64,000 bases of DNA from Typha latifolia (taxonomy: Eukaryota; Streptophyta; Magnoliopsida; Poales; Typhaceae), in NCBI GenBank assembly GCA_019914945.1, contig CM034110.1, positions 4,257,308 through 4,321,307 on the forward strand, given 5' to 3'. Positions 20,500-33,095 of the stretch are shown piece by piece. The notes below the pieces were generated by a model. It was not told the DNA's origin and ran no database searches. It was given only the letters and a program-made list of their open reading frames with translations. A program made the position numbers and the translations under genes. Position 1 is the stretch's first letter; each line of letters begins with the position of its first letter.

Positions 20500-22880
20500 C
20501 CTGCATATCTCGTAGTGGATCTACGTTTATCCAAATCACTTGCATAATCTGAATCCACATATCTAGTAAGATGTAGACCAAGTCTATCATCTTTTACAAA
20601 TTTTAGTCCAACACCCACAACACCATGAATATATCTTAGAATTCATTTCACAGCCTGTCAATGCCCTTTTCCTAGAGCATGCATATATCTACTAACAATG
20701 CTAATAGCTTGTGAAATATCTAGCCTAGTGCACACCATAGCATACATTAAGCTTCCAACTACACTTGCATATGGTACCTTGGACATAGACTCTCTCTTGG
20801 CATCTGAAGTGGGTGACATAGCTGCACTGAGTTTAAAATGAGGTGACAACGGTGTACTCACTGATTTTGTTTTGCTATCAACTCCAAACCGCTGCAATAC
20901 CTTCTTCAAATACTGCTCCTAAGTTAAGCATACTGTCCCCAATTTCCTGTCTCTCCTAATCTCCATGCCAAATATTTTCCCTGCTTCTCCTAGATCCTTC
21001 ATCTCAAACTCCTTATTCAATTGGAGCTTCAATTTATCAATCTCCACCTTGCTCTTAGATGCTATCAACATATCATCAACATATAAGATTAAATAGATAA
21101 AGGAACTCTCTTGAAGCTTCCTAAAGTACACGCAATGATCATAGTGGCTTCGCTTGTACTTGTGCCTCCATATAAACTGGTCAAACCGTTTATACCACTG
21201 CCTAGGAGATTACTTCAGGCCATACAAGGATTTCTTTAATTTGCAAACTAAGTTTTCTTTTCCACTAATTTTGAACCCTTCCGGCTATGTCATATAGATG
21301 TCCTCCTCCAAATCACCGTGCAAGAAGACGATCTTCACATCCATCTGGGCTAGCTCAAGATCAAACTAAGCTACCAAGGCTAGCAAAATTCGAATAGAGG
21401 AGTGTTTCATCACCGGAGAAAACACTTCACTATAGTCAATCCCCTCCTTTTGAGCATACCCTTTTGCCACCAATCTAACCTTGAATCTAACCCCACCTTT
21501 TGATTGAGGATCATCTTTTTTGGCATATATCCACTTGCACCCAATAGCCTTCTTCCCCTTAGGGAGCTCCACCAAATCCCAAGTTTTATTTTTCTCAAGG
21601 GCCTTCATTTCATCATTCATCGCCCCTATCAATTTGCTTTTTCAGTGTTCTTCATTACTTCTTTGAAGGAAGCGGGAAAGTCTTCATCAATCACCGGAAG
21701 AGCATAGGCCAACATATCAAAATAGTGTGCCGGTCTTCTGATTTCTATCATTGGCCTTCTAACTGCTATGGAGTATTGATCATCAGTTTCTGGCTCCACA
21801 TTGTCATCCTCTTGCAAATTTGAATCTTCCTCTTCATTTGCCCCTTCTGAAGGTGTATCTTGTGGTGGACTTGAATCTGCCTCAAACTCCACTTGTCGTA
21901 GAACATCTTCAGCACTGTCATCAACCGAGCTATCTGATGCTTGACTTTGCTTCAGCATGGATGATTCATCAAATGTGATATCCCTGTTGATGATCAATTT
22001 CCTCAATTCTGGCCTCTAAACCCGAAATCCCTTCACACCGGTGCTAAAGCCCAAGAAGATGCCCTTCTTGGCTCTACGATCCAACTTGCTTTCCCAGACA
22101 TGATAGTATGCAGGACAACCAAAGATATGTAAGGAATCATAATCTACAACGGGTTTGCCAAACCATACCTCTAATGGGCTCTTCCCATTGTTTCCAAATG
22201 AAGGTAACCGGTTGATGAGATGACATGCATAGTTGACTGCCTCAGCCCAAAACTCTTTGCCCAATTCAACATTGGACAACATACACTGAACCTTCTCCAA
22301 TAAGGTCCGGTTTAGATGTTCTGCCACGCTATTTTGCTGAGTTGTCTCTCTAACGGTGAAATGTCTTTCAATCCCTTCTTCTTTGCATAACCTCATGAAT
22401 GAATCATCTAACGGTGAAATGCCTCTCCAACGTTATCTGATCTGAGCTTCTTGATCTTCTTGTCAGTCTGATTCTCAATCATCTTTTTCCAATTTTGAAA
22501 AATTTCAAGCACTTGGTTCTTATGGTGCATGGTGTACACCTAAGACCTTCTAGAATAGTTATCTACAAAGGTGACGAACCAGTTCTTTTCTCCCAATGAG
22601 GCCTTCCGGGTAGGCCCCCAAACATCTGTGTGAATGTAATCCAAAATTCCCTTGGTTCGGTGTACTGCAGTGGCAAATTTAACTCTAGTTTGTTTGCCCA
22701 AAATACAGTGTTTGCAAAATTCCAGCTTAAGGCTCTTCACACCCCTTAGCAAACCATGACTTGATAGACTTTGCAAAGCTTTCTGTCCTGGGTGCCCCAA
22801 CCTCACATGCCATAGTCTGGAAGAGTCAACCTCACTAACAGTGTTACTTGAGGCTGCCACTACTCTTCCCAAATCTGTAG
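20500..22880 (-). pseudogene. Ty1/copia pol (integrase, reverse transcriptase, RNase H start), broken
   Basis: On the minus strand in order: GAG-pre-integrase and integrase zinc finger (22870-22700, WHVRLGHPGQKAL then CKHCILGKQ), integrase core with first catalytic Asp in HTDVWGP (about 22630), a second Asp in KLRSDN (about 22440) and Glu in the HLNRTLLEKVQ region (22330), a spacer, then reverse transcriptase from 21632 (NKTWDLVELPKGKKAIGCKW), the YVDDMLIAS active site near 21080, and the KSVSTPLSPHFKLS segment near 20850. RNase H is only readable to YVDSDYASDLDKRRSTTRY near 20500 and then joins the 3' end by deletion. Gag and protease are absent: only about 200 bp lie between primer site and integrase. 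Frameshifts and stops separate the pieces. Confidence 0.85.
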
Positions 22881-23083
22881 AGCCTTATAAGAAGTACACA
22901 TTGCTTCTTCTTATAACCTTCATCATCACCAACGCCCCCAAAGTTGTTGGTGCCATCAAACTTTTCAACTTCAAACTTTGCATTTGAGATAAGTTTACCC
23001 GATTTGGATGATTCCCCAATTTTGCCAAAATTTCTTCAATACCTCACTATTCCCAAATTCAATAGACTAGGTTTGAAACCAAT

Positions 23084-23096
23084 GGCTCTGATACCA
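23084..23096 (-). other. Primer-binding site of the copia element
   Basis: The minus strand reads TGGTATCAGAGCC, complementary to initiator tRNA-Met, three bases from the 5' LTR edge at 23100. Confidence 0.85.
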
Positions 23097-23099
23097 ATT

Positions 23100-23421
23100 T
23101 GTTGTTCAAATCTACCAAGTGGGTGAAGGAAGCAGAAGCAAGACCTTCATCCCCAAATAGCTCAAATGGGAATAGTGAAAAGAAACACAATGCAAGGCTT
23201 GGAAACCTCTAGAGAGAGAGAGAGACAAGATTTACGTGGTTCAGCGATGTGCCTACGTCCACGGGCGAAGCAATCTTCTTTACTATGCAAATCCTTCACT
23301 TATAAAGAGTTTAACAACTCTAATCACTCTTAATACAATGGTGGTTCAACCCTCATTAATGTTCTTCCAACCTACGTATCCTAAAAAACCCACTTTAGTA
23401 TTTATAGTCAGGTTTAGATTT
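23100..23421 (-). repeat. 5' LTR of the copia element, promoter-distal half
   Basis: It matches 19584-20010 of the other LTR and includes the TATA box (plus strand TATTTATA, 23399-23406). The LTR is interrupted at 23421 by the gypsy element and resumes at 33096 (33096-33100 being the second copy of the target duplication). Confidence 0.88.
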
Positions 23422-25410
23422 TGTAATAACCCAAGCCCAAGTGAAAAAAATCTGCACTACATGGCACGACGACTCGTGCCATGCAGTGGTAGCGGAGATG
23501 GGCGCCACGTGCCCTAAGCGCCAGCCTGGCCAACTTGGCCAAGCCAGCTGGTGGGTGGGTCCCTATCGCCACTGCCGCAGCCCCCTCCCCACCGTTTCTC
23601 TCTCTTTCTCTCTCTCTCAGATTCATTCTCATCTTCCTCTCTTTTTTTCTCTCTCTCTCTAACACTCCTCTCTCTCTCTACCCGCTGCCCCCATTACATC
23701 CACTAATGCCGGTGAGCTTCCCTCCTTCTCTCTCTCTCTCTCTCTCACTACCTCTCTTTCTCTCCTTGTCGGCTTTCTCTCAGACCGCCGGAGGATTGAG
23801 CCGTCGGCGAGAGGCTAGCCGTTGAGTGGCCACCAGCGGCCGCACCCCTCCCCCATGGCCCAACCTTCTTCTTCTTCTTTCTTCTCCTTCTCTTTCTTCT
23901 GCTTCTTCTCTTTCTTCTTCCTCTCCTCCTCCTTCTTCCCTTCTCTCCCTGGATGCACTCTGCAAGGGGTGCTAGGTTCGGCCTAGCGCCCTTGCAGCGC
24001 CAGGCGGTGGGCTCGGCCTAGCGCCGTGCTGTGCATGGTGCTGGGCTAAGCCCAGCACTATATACATTTATATATATATATATGCACAATTAGTTTAGCT
24101 TAGTTAATTTAATGTATTTAAGTTATACAAATTAAATATAATTGTATCATAATTAGTATATAATTCTAATTATATCATGTTTAGCAAAATACCTGCAATA
24201 TAAATTATTATTTTAATCCTAAGTAGGTAATAGTAATTATTAGGGTTATTAGGGTTATGTACGTATATTCTTACATAATTAATTGCAGTAACTTAATTCT
24301 TATTTTCTTAATTATCAAAGAGAATAATAGACAGATAAAATATATTTTAAATACACAATTAAATAATATAATTATGATTAATAAATAACAAAAACAAATA
24401 TAGAAATGAAGAGTACATAATTACAATAAGAAACTATCCTTTTGTCGGGTTAATTTTAATTAATAGAAAGACTGACATATTTGTTATAAATAATTTCAGA
24501 TCCCGACCCCCCTGTTTCAAGACCCTGTGGACCTAGCTATTGAGGCTTGATCGTTATCGTAGCTGCATGAATGAGTGGTGGTTTGGTATTTGCAGTGGTA
24601 TGAGTAGTCTTATCCCTTAGACGTCTTTCTCAAATTAGGTTATATTATATATTTATACATGCATGTTTTGGCCTTCAGCATGATTATATGATTTTATCTA
24701 GAAATGATTATAGTCGAGCATATTTTATCATGCATTCGATTATGCTGATTTGGGATATGAGTACATTGGTGATATATATAGAGATGATTAGAGATGATTC
24801 TACTGTTATGATTGTTTACCGAGTTGATCTGTAGCATGAGTATGCATGTGTTGACGATATAGTTAGAGACTACATTGCATCATTTTCTCTTCATTCCTAT
24901 TCCACCTAAATTCATGTTATGCATTGACTTGTTATCGTACTAGATATATGCATTTGCTCTGTCATTTAGAAGGAAAGCATGAAATATGATTGATAGGATA
25001 GTTGATAGAAAGCGTGAGGATACCCGAGTGGGCGCGAAGGAAAGCATGAAATATGCTAGATGAGTTATCTTATCCGATTTACTAGTGGACATCCTCCAAA
25101 GTGTATCTGTATCCTTGTCTTATATTTTAGCAGGTGACATTGTACTTGTATAATTATGTATATACTACTGTTCTGTATATATAGTTGTGAAAAGCTCTTG
25201 ATGATGTGTTGTGGCCTGTGTAGGGCCCATGTAGGGTTATTTGTATGCTGTTGACAGTTAGACTTGAGTTATTCTTAATTTAGAGGTTGTGGATAAAATT
25301 ATGATGTTGCTACAGGTTTATTTGATTGTTAGTATCTAACCAAATAGTCAGGTGCTACGCACGTGCCGTGTGGGCTCGTGCAATGCACGTGTTTAGAGTT
25401 GGGTGTCACA
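23422..25410 (+). repeat. 5' LTR of the Tekay element (1989 bp, internally deleted)
   Basis: It matches the 3' LTR except that about 0.83 kb corresponding to 31911-32742 is missing. The junction (25033-25060) holds about 20 bp copied from 24968-24989. C/T microsatellites lie at 23595-23675 and 23730-23765. A 21-bp palindrome (GTGCTGGGCT-A-AGCCCAGCAC, 24038-24058) stands directly before an ACTATATACATTTATATATA promoter-like stretch. Confidence 0.9.
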
Positions 25411-25418
25411 TTTTAGAG

Positions 25419-25430
25419 TGGTATCATAGC
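25419..25430 (+). other. Primer-binding site of the Tekay element
   Basis: TGGTATCATAGC, one mismatch from the initiator tRNA-Met complement, starts 8 bases after the LTR end at 25410. Confidence 0.8.
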
Positions 25431-25588
25431 TTAGGTTTGTTAAGTATCCGGCATATCATCAAGAGCTTTTGTACATTGTCACCTTGAGTCTAGGAAAATG
25501 TTGCAGTCTTAGGGTTACGCAAGAGATAAATTTTAGAATTTTACTTGATCACTAATCAGTCGATGAATTTGATTATTTCTACAGAAAG

Positions 25589-26900
25589 ATGCCACCCCGT
25601 CGTAGAGGTTCACAGTCTAGGGTGACCTCCATAGCTGAGGCCCCTACTGAGCCCCAGAAGTTCCTCCATTTGTAGAGGAGCGTGATCCTATTTTGCGCCT
25701 CCTGGATAGTCAAGAAAGACTTATTGAGGAAATCCTTCGATGTGGAGGAGCTGGCATATCAGAAGAGAGCTCTGAGCCGCCTCCTACAGCGGGCATCACC
25801 TTAAATAAGTTTATGCAGTTAAACCCCCTGATTTACAGTGGAGGTGTTGATCCACTGGAGGCTAGTGGATGGTTATCGGACATAGAGAAAATGTTGGATA
25901 CTTTAGGATGTAATGATCAGTAGAAAGTAGCCTTTGCTGCCTTTATGCTCCGAGGTGAGGCAGAACAATGGTGGAAAGCTACAGAAAGACTGATAAAATT
26001 AAGGATAAGGGACGCTATCATCACTTGGGAATTATTTCTGAATGCCTTTGATCAAAAGCATTTTCCAACCAGGAGGAAAGAAAAGATGGAAGAAGAATTT
26101 CTGTATTTACGTTAGGGTCCTATGACGGTGGCAGAGTACGAGGTCAAATTTAATTCTTCAGCCTATTTTGTACCCCACCGAGTTCCAAATGAAGCAGCAA
26201 GAACTCAACGCTTCAAGCATGGGCTGAATTATGCTATACGTCAGAGCTTGGAGGCAGCAGGCCTCATCCCTTATGCTGATACAGTAGAGAGGGCTATGGC
26301 ACTAGAGGGGGTGATTCAGGAGAAGAGGGCTATGGAAGCTCGGCGATCTGAGACACAGTCTGGGCGAGGCGGAAGTTCTAGGGTTCCTTCTGCAAGCCAA
26401 AGCCTACCGCATTCGCATTCACAGCGTCGCCTTCCCTACCATCCTTATCGGGGAAGTTCTAGCGCTGGTTCATCTGCTAACCGATTTGATTCACGGGGAT
26501 CTGGAGGACTTAGCCAAGCAGTGTCTCAAGTTAGTGTGTCTGGACCGCCTTCCATTGGTAGAGGGGGTGGATCTACTGGAGGTCAGACTACTTGGAGTAG
26601 TCATTGCTTTGGGTGTGGGAAGTTTGGTCACCATCTTTGAGATTGCCCTAACCCACGTTTGTGCTTTGAGTGTGGATGGCCTGGTCATATCCGTCATGAC
26701 TGTCCGCGCGCTGCCACCGTCCTGATTTCCGCCGCTGCAGCATCTTCTAGAACTGCACCTCTTGGGGTTTCTGCTATGGCTGGCCGAGGTAGAGGAGTTG
26801 TTGGAACAGGTTCCTCTCAGCCTAGGCGAAAGTCTAGAGGTGGTTGGATCTTCGCTATGATGGAGCACGACGCTTTGGCATCCAATGATGTGGCCACAGG
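25589..26900 (+). pseudogene. gag of the Tekay element, with stops
   Basis: The frame opens with MPPRRRGSQS at 25589, shifts near 25650, then continues in one frame with stops at 25921, 26113 and 26638. The retrotrans_gag core runs about 25800-26230 (LIYSGGVDPLEASGWLSDIE, then EAEQWWKA, then PMTVAEYEVKFNSSA). A Ser/Gly/Arg-rich linker follows (26340-26590). Then come two CCHC zinc knuckles, CFGCGKFGHHL-stop-DC (26608-26646) and CFECGWPGHIRHDC (26659-26702), the first cut by the stop at 26638. Coding order and motifs are those of plant chromovirus gag. Confidence 0.9.
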
Positions 26901-29900
26901 TACTCTGAATTTATTTTCTCATATAGCAAGAGTTTTATTTGATCCGGGTGCCACACATTCCTTTATTTCAAGTTCTTTTGCTTGCCATGCTGATATGCTA
27001 ATGGAACCTTTAGAGGATATTCTGTTGATTGCCACACCAGTAGGAGAGAGTTGTTATTGATTTGGCTTATAAATCTTGCACAGTTAGGTTTGGTGATAGA
27101 GAGTTCAAAGTAGATCTTTTGCCACTAGAGCTGACAGATTTTGATGTTATCTTGGGGATGGATTGGTTAGCTACATATCATGCCAACATAGATTGCTATA
27201 GAAAGGAAATTGTGATGAATTTAGCTGATGGAGCAGAATATAGAATTAAGGGCAATAAATCCAGTAACCCTATGAAGATAATCTTTGCATTTCAAGCTTG
27301 TAGGTTACTAAAGAAAGGATGTACAGGTGTCTTAGCTAGTCTGTCAGGGGATACTGATAAACAGATTAAATTAGAAGATGTCCGAGTTGTTAGAGAGTTT
27401 CCTGATATTTTCTCATATGATCTCCCCGGATTACCCCCGGACAGGGAAGTAAACTTTTCAATTGATTTAGCTCCTGATACTTCACCTATTTCTAAAGCTC
27501 CCTATAGAATGGCACCAATAGAATTGAAGGAATTTAAGGTACAGTTGGAAGAACTATTACTGAAAGGCTTCATAAGATCTAGTGTCTCTCCTTGGGGAGC
27601 ACCTGTTCTTTTTGTTAAGAAGAAGGATGGGACACTCAGGCTGTGTATAGACTATAGACAACTGAATCAAGTGACAATAAAAATAAATATCTACCTCGCA
27701 TTGATGATTTGTTTGATCAGTTAAAGGGAGCTAGAGTATTCTCTAAAATAGACTTGAGGACTGGTTACCATCAGTTAAAAGTCCGTGAGGAAGATATTTC
27801 CAAAACTGCTTTTCGTACTAGATACAGACATTATGAGTTTTTGATCATGCCATTTGGATTGACAAATGCTCCAACTGTTTTCATGGACCTGATGAATAGA
27901 GTTTTCCAACCTTATTTGGATCAGTTTGTAATAGTTTTTATTGATGATATACTAATATATTCAGCTAGTGAGGAAGAACATGAGTATCACTTGAGGTTAA
28001 TTCTCCAGATCTTGAGAGAAAAGAAGTTATTTGCCAAATTTTCAAAATGTGAGTTCTGGCTAAATCATGTGGTCTTCCTAGGACATGTAGTATCACAAGA
28101 AGGGATCAGTGTGGATCAGTCCAAAATAGATGCTGTATTGAAATGGAGTCAACCAACTAATATCACGGAAGTGCGTAGTTTTCTTGGTCTGGCTGGATAT
28201 TATAGGAGGTTTGTAGAAGGATATGCAAAGATAGCTATGCCTCTTATCAGGTTGACTCGGAAGAATCAAAGGTTTGAGTGGAATGAAGAGTGTGAAAATA
28301 GTTTTCAAGAATTAAAAAGAAGATTGACTCGTGCACCAATTCTGATTATTCCTTCCAGTGGAATAGGATTTCAAGTGTATTGTGATGCCTCATGTAAAGG
28401 ATTAGGTTGTGTTTTAATGCAGAATGGTAATGTAGTGGCTTATGCATCTAGGCAGTTAAAAGATTATGAACAGAATTATCCTACTCATGATTTGGAGTTG
28501 GCTGCTGTAGTGTTTGCTTTAAAGATTTGGCGACACTATCTATATGGGGAAAAATGTGAAATTTTTACAGATCATAAAAGTCTTAAATATTTGTTTACTC
28601 AGAAAGAACTTAATTTACGACAAAGGAGATAGTTGGAATTAGTGAAGGATTATAATTGTACCATAAATTATCATCCAGGTAAAACAAATGTTGTTGCAGA
28701 TGCCTTAAGTAGGAAGTCAGCTAGGAGTCTAGCATTTTTAATTACCCAACAAACTATGATACTTAAGGATCTGTAAAGGCTAGAAGTTCCAATTGTGGCC
28801 AAGGGTGGTGGAGTTGGTTTACTTGCATAATTTACTGTCAAACCTACATTGATAGATAGAATTAGTGCATCTCAGAAGACTAATATTAAGGGTATGCAAA
28901 TTGTGAAACAAGTACAGATTTCTAGTAAACCAGATTTCTCTATAGACTCTACCGGGATACTGCGTTTTAGAGATAGATTATATGTTCCTAATTGTGAAGG
29001 ACTTAGAAATGAAATTTTAAATGAAGCTCATAGTTCTGCTTATGCTATGCACCCCGGGGGTACAAAAATGTACCATGAGTTGAAGAAGAAATTTTGGTGG
29101 GAAGGAATGAAAATAAATATTGGGGAATTTGTGGCTAAGTGTTTAACTTGTCAGCAAGTCAAGATTGAGCACCAAAGGCCTGCAGGCGCACTACAACCTT
29201 TGCAGATTCCTGAATGGAAATGGGAACATATTAATATGGATTTTGTGACAGGATTACCAAAGACACAGAATGAGAAGAATGCAATTTGGGTGATTATTGA
29301 TAGACTAACCAAATCAGCACACTTTTTACCAGTTAGTATTACTGATTCAATGGAAAAGTTAGCTATCTTGTTTAGAGATGAAATTTTTGCTCACCATGGA
29401 ATTCCTGTTAGTATCACTTCAGATAGAGATCCTCGTTTTGTGTCTAGATTTTGGAAGCAGTTTCATCAGTCTTTTGGAACAAAACTACAGTTTAGTACAG
29501 CTTATCATCCTCAGACAGATGGTTAATCTGAGCGTACTATTCAATCATTAGAGGATATGTTGAGAGCATGTGTAATTAATTTTGGATTGGGCTGGGACAA
29601 ATACTTACCCTTGATAGAGTTTGCTTATAATAACAGTTATCATGCTAGTATTGGTATGCCTCCCTATGAAGCATTATATGGCAGGAAATGCAGATCACTA
29701 ATCGATTGGGAAGAAGTTGGAGAAAAGAAGGTTGAAAACTCAATACTAGTGCAAGCTACAATTGAGAAGATAAACATAATTAGAGAACATATGAAGGTGG
29801 CACAAAGTAGACAGAAAAGTTATGCTGATAATAGGAGGCGTGATTTGGAGTTTCAGGTTGGAGACAAAGTATTCTTAAGAGTTTCACATTGGAAGGGTGT

Positions 29901-30282
29901 GTTTCGCTTTGGAAAGAAAGGAAAGTTAAGTCCTAGGTATATAGGACCTTATGAGATTCTTGGACAAGTGGGGCCTGTAGCTTATAGAGTAGCTTTACCC
30001 CGTGATTTAGCACAAAATCATAATGTGTTCCACGTGTCAGTACTAAGGAAATATATATCAGATCCTTCACATGTGATTCATTATGAACCAGTTCAGCTGC
30101 AGCAAAATTTATCATATGAAGAGCAGCCTGTGAAAGTCCTTGTTAGAAGAGATAAAGTACTAAGAACAAAAGTTATACCATTAGTAAAAATCCTGTGGAG
30201 AAACCATGTAGTAGAAGAGGCTTCATGGGAACGTGGAGATGAGATACGATCCAAATATCCAGAATTGTTTAGAGGTATGTAA
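26901..30282 (+). pseudogene. pol of the Tekay element (protease, RT, RNase H, integrase, chromodomain-like end), broken
   Basis: Protease: VLFDPGATHSFIS near 26930-26970 with DPG at the DSG/DTG position, a form that also occurs in plant elements. A frameshift lies near 27050. Reverse transcriptase: [20 protein letters not shown] near 27590-27645, frameshift at an A-run near 27690, [13 protein letters not shown] motif near 27850, active site FIDDILIYS (27937-27963). RNase [13 protein letters not shown] (28381) and TDHKSLKYL (28570). Integrase: HHCC finger (29020-29160, ending CLTCQQVK), catalytic Asp in NMDFVTGLP (29234) and TSDRDPRFVS (29430), then Glu near 29550. GPY motif KLSPRYIGPYEILG (29925). 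C-terminal chromodomain-like stretch ending WERGDEIRSKYPELF (30228-30276). Stops at 28630, 28774, 28828 and 29524. Confidence 0.93.
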
Positions 30283-30301
30283 ATTTCGAGGTCGAAATTT
30301 T

Positions 30302-30320
30302 TATAAGGGGGCAAGGAAAA
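30302..30320 (+). other. Polypurine tract of the Tekay element
   Basis: AAGGGGGCAAGGAAAA (about 30305-30320) lies immediately before the 3' LTR start TGTAATAACCC. Confidence 0.85.
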
Positions 30321-33095
30321 TGTAATAACCCAAGCACAAGTTTAAAAAAAAAATCTGCACTGCATGACACGACAACTCGTGGAGATAGGCGCCACACGCC
30401 CCAAGCGCCGGCCCGCCAACCTGGCCAAGCCAAGCTGGCGCGGTGGGCCCCTGCCGTCGCCGTCGTAGCCCCCTCCCCACCGTTTCTCTCTCTCTCTCTC
30501 TCTCTAACACTCCTCTCTCTCTCTGTACCCGCTACCGCCACCACATCCACTAATGCTAGTGAGCTTCCCTCCTTCTCTCTCTCTCTCTCTTTTTCTCTCT
30601 CTCTCTACCTCTCTTTCTCTCCTTATCGACTTTCTCTTAGACTACCGGAGGATTGAGCCGTCGGCAAGAGGCCGACCGCTTAGTGGCCACCAGCGGTCGC
30701 ACCCCTCCCCCATGGCCCAACCTTCTTCTTCTTCTTTCTTCTTCTTCTCCTTCTTCTTCTTCTTCTTCTTCTTCTCTTTCTTCTTCCTCTCCTCCTCCTT
30801 CTTCCCTTCTCTCCCTGGCTACACTCTGCAAGGAGTGCTGGGCTCGGCCCAGCACCCTTGCAGCGCCTTACTGTGCATGGTGCTGGGCTAAGCCCAGCAC
30901 TATATACATTTATATTATATATATATATATATATATATATGCACAATTAGTTTAGCTTAGTTAATTTAATGTATTTAAGTTATATAAATTAAATATAATT
31001 GTATCATAGTTAGTATATAATTCTAATTATATCATGTTTAGCAAAATACCTGCAATATAAATTATTATTTTAATCCTAAGTAGGTAATAGTAATTATTAG
31101 GGTTATGTACATATATTCTTACATAATTAATTGCAGTAACTTAATTCTTATTTTCTTAATTATCAAAGAGAATAATAGACAGATAAAATATATTTTAAAT
31201 ACACAATTAAATAATATAATTATGATTAATAAATAACAAAAACAAATCTAGAAATGAAGAGTACATAATTACAATAAGAAACTATCCTTTTGTCGGATTA
31301 ATTTTAATTAATAGAAAGACTGACATATTTGTTATAAATAATTTCAGATCCCGACCCCCCTATTCAAGACCCTGTGGACGTAGCTATTGAGGTTTGATCG
31401 TTATCATAGCAGCGTGAACGAGTGGTGGTTTGGTATTTGTAGTGGTGTGAGTAGTCTTATCCCTTAGACACATTTCTCAAATTAGGTTATATTATATATT
31501 TATATACATGCATGTTTTGGCCCCCAGCATGATTATATGATTTTATCTAGAAATGATTATAGTCGAGCATATTTTATCATGCATTCAATTATGCTGATTT
31601 GGGATATGAGTACATTGGTGATATATATAGATGATTAGAGATGATTCTACTGTTATGATTGTTTACCGAGTTGATCTGTAGCATGAGTATGCATGTAATA
31701 GATTAGCATGAGTATGCATGTGTTGACGATATAGTTGGAGACTACATTGCATCATTTTCTCTTGATTCCTATTCTACCTAAATTCCTATTATGCATTGAC
31801 TTGTTATCGTACTAGATATATGCATTTTTTCTGTCATTTAGAAGGAAAGCATGAAATATGATTGATATGATAGTTGATAGAAAGCGTGAGGATACCCGAG
31901 TAGGCGCGAGGGTCAGGGCGTGCCTGGAGATGATTGATCGCTCGACATAGTCGCGATCATGTTGGCCTTACGTCTGAGGTCGTTAGTCTGTGTGCGCAGC
32001 AGACATTCGGACACATATCGTTCGCTAGGGCATATGTGGCGAGTTATCCTCACGAGGTTTCTATCAACTATGTGGGTGCCCGATCTGGATGGATGTTGAT
32101 ACCCTAGCGGGTGGCGGGGTATGGTTATATTAGAGATACTCTTGCGGGTGGCGGAGTATGCTCTGAGCCTTTGGACATGATGTTGAGACCGGGTATCGGG
32201 TATTAACTATGCACAGTGGTCTAATATGATGATATTATACCGAGATGTCGGTGATGATCGTGATGTTGAGAAATGCATATGATTTCATTATTATCTGACA
32301 TACCTGACTATTGAGTGGTCAATATACATCACATATGATTGCATTTGATATCATAGCATTGTCATGGTCAGCATGCATCATATATCATATTTGAGAGAGA
32401 GTTATGAGGATCATATGACGTGGTGACCTGTTTATTCATTGTCGAGGATTATGTATTCTTATCAGTTATGATATGTTATCTATATTTCATTTATGTATTA
32501 TTGATGACACATTCATTTACTCATTCATGACATGATACTCTTTCTGATTCATATTATCTAGTACTTGATTTACTCTCTATTTGGCATCACTGATTCGGGG
32601 TAAGGTCTATTCACTGATCGTTTAGCTCAGGATTCTCTGGTTTTCTCTTTTCTAAAAACCCAAGTGAACGAGAGGAGCAGGATACTCTCTTAGAGGTATT
32701 TTGCCGGTGAGTGTGGAGTAGAGTGAGGTTAGTGTTATATGCCAGATGAGTTATCTTATCTGATGTACTAGTGGACATCCTCAAAGTGTATCTATATCCT
32801 TGTCTTATATTTTAGCAGATGACATTGTACTTGTATAATTATGTATATACTACTATTGTGTATATATAGTTGTGAAAAGCTCTTGATAATGTGTTGTGGC
32901 CTGTGTAGAGCCCATGTATGGTTATTTGTATGCTCTTGACAGTTAGACTTGAGTTATTCTTAATTTAGAGGTTATGGATAAAATTATGATGTTGCTACAG
33001 GTTTATTTGATTGTTAGTATCTAACCAAATAGTCAGGTGCTACGCACGTGCCCTGTGGGCTTGTGCCATGCACGTGTTTAGAGTTGGGTGTCACA
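30321..33095 (+). repeat. 3' LTR of the Tekay element (2775 bp, full length)
   Basis: It starts TGTAATAACCC and ends GGGTGTCACA. It contains the segment 31911-32742 that the 5' LTR has lost. C/T and CTT microsatellites lie at 30485-30530, 30570-30610 and 30722-30780, a palindrome at 30880-30900 and a (TA)n tract at 30911-30940. A short duplication GCATGAGTATGCATGT (31680-31720) is specific to this copy. Open frames through the microsatellites are not genes. Confidence 0.92.

Larger units (their letters stand above)
23422..33095 (+). mobile_element. Ty3/gypsy Tekay-type chromovirus, complete outline
   Basis: The element has LTRs at 23422-25410 and 30321-33095, a primer site at 25419, gag, protease, reverse transcriptase, RNase H, integrase and a C-terminal chromodomain-like segment, and a polypurine tract before 30321. 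GATTT flanks it on both sides (23417-23421 and 33096-33100), a perfect 5-bp target duplication. LTR ends are TGTAATAACCC...GTGTCACA. It carries seven in-frame stops besides frameshifts, so it cannot move by itself. Its target is the U3 part of the copia 5' LTR. Confidence 0.93.

Noticed and set aside
23535..23965. Ser/Leu/Phe- or Glu/Arg-rich open frames
   Set aside because: They run through CT and CTT microsatellites of the Tekay LTR, and the same happens at 30553-30955 in the other LTR.
26938..26950. Inactive protease because DPG replaces DSG
   Set aside because: A Pro at this place is also found in plant gypsy elements, so it is not by itself evidence of a dead site. The stops and frameshifts are.
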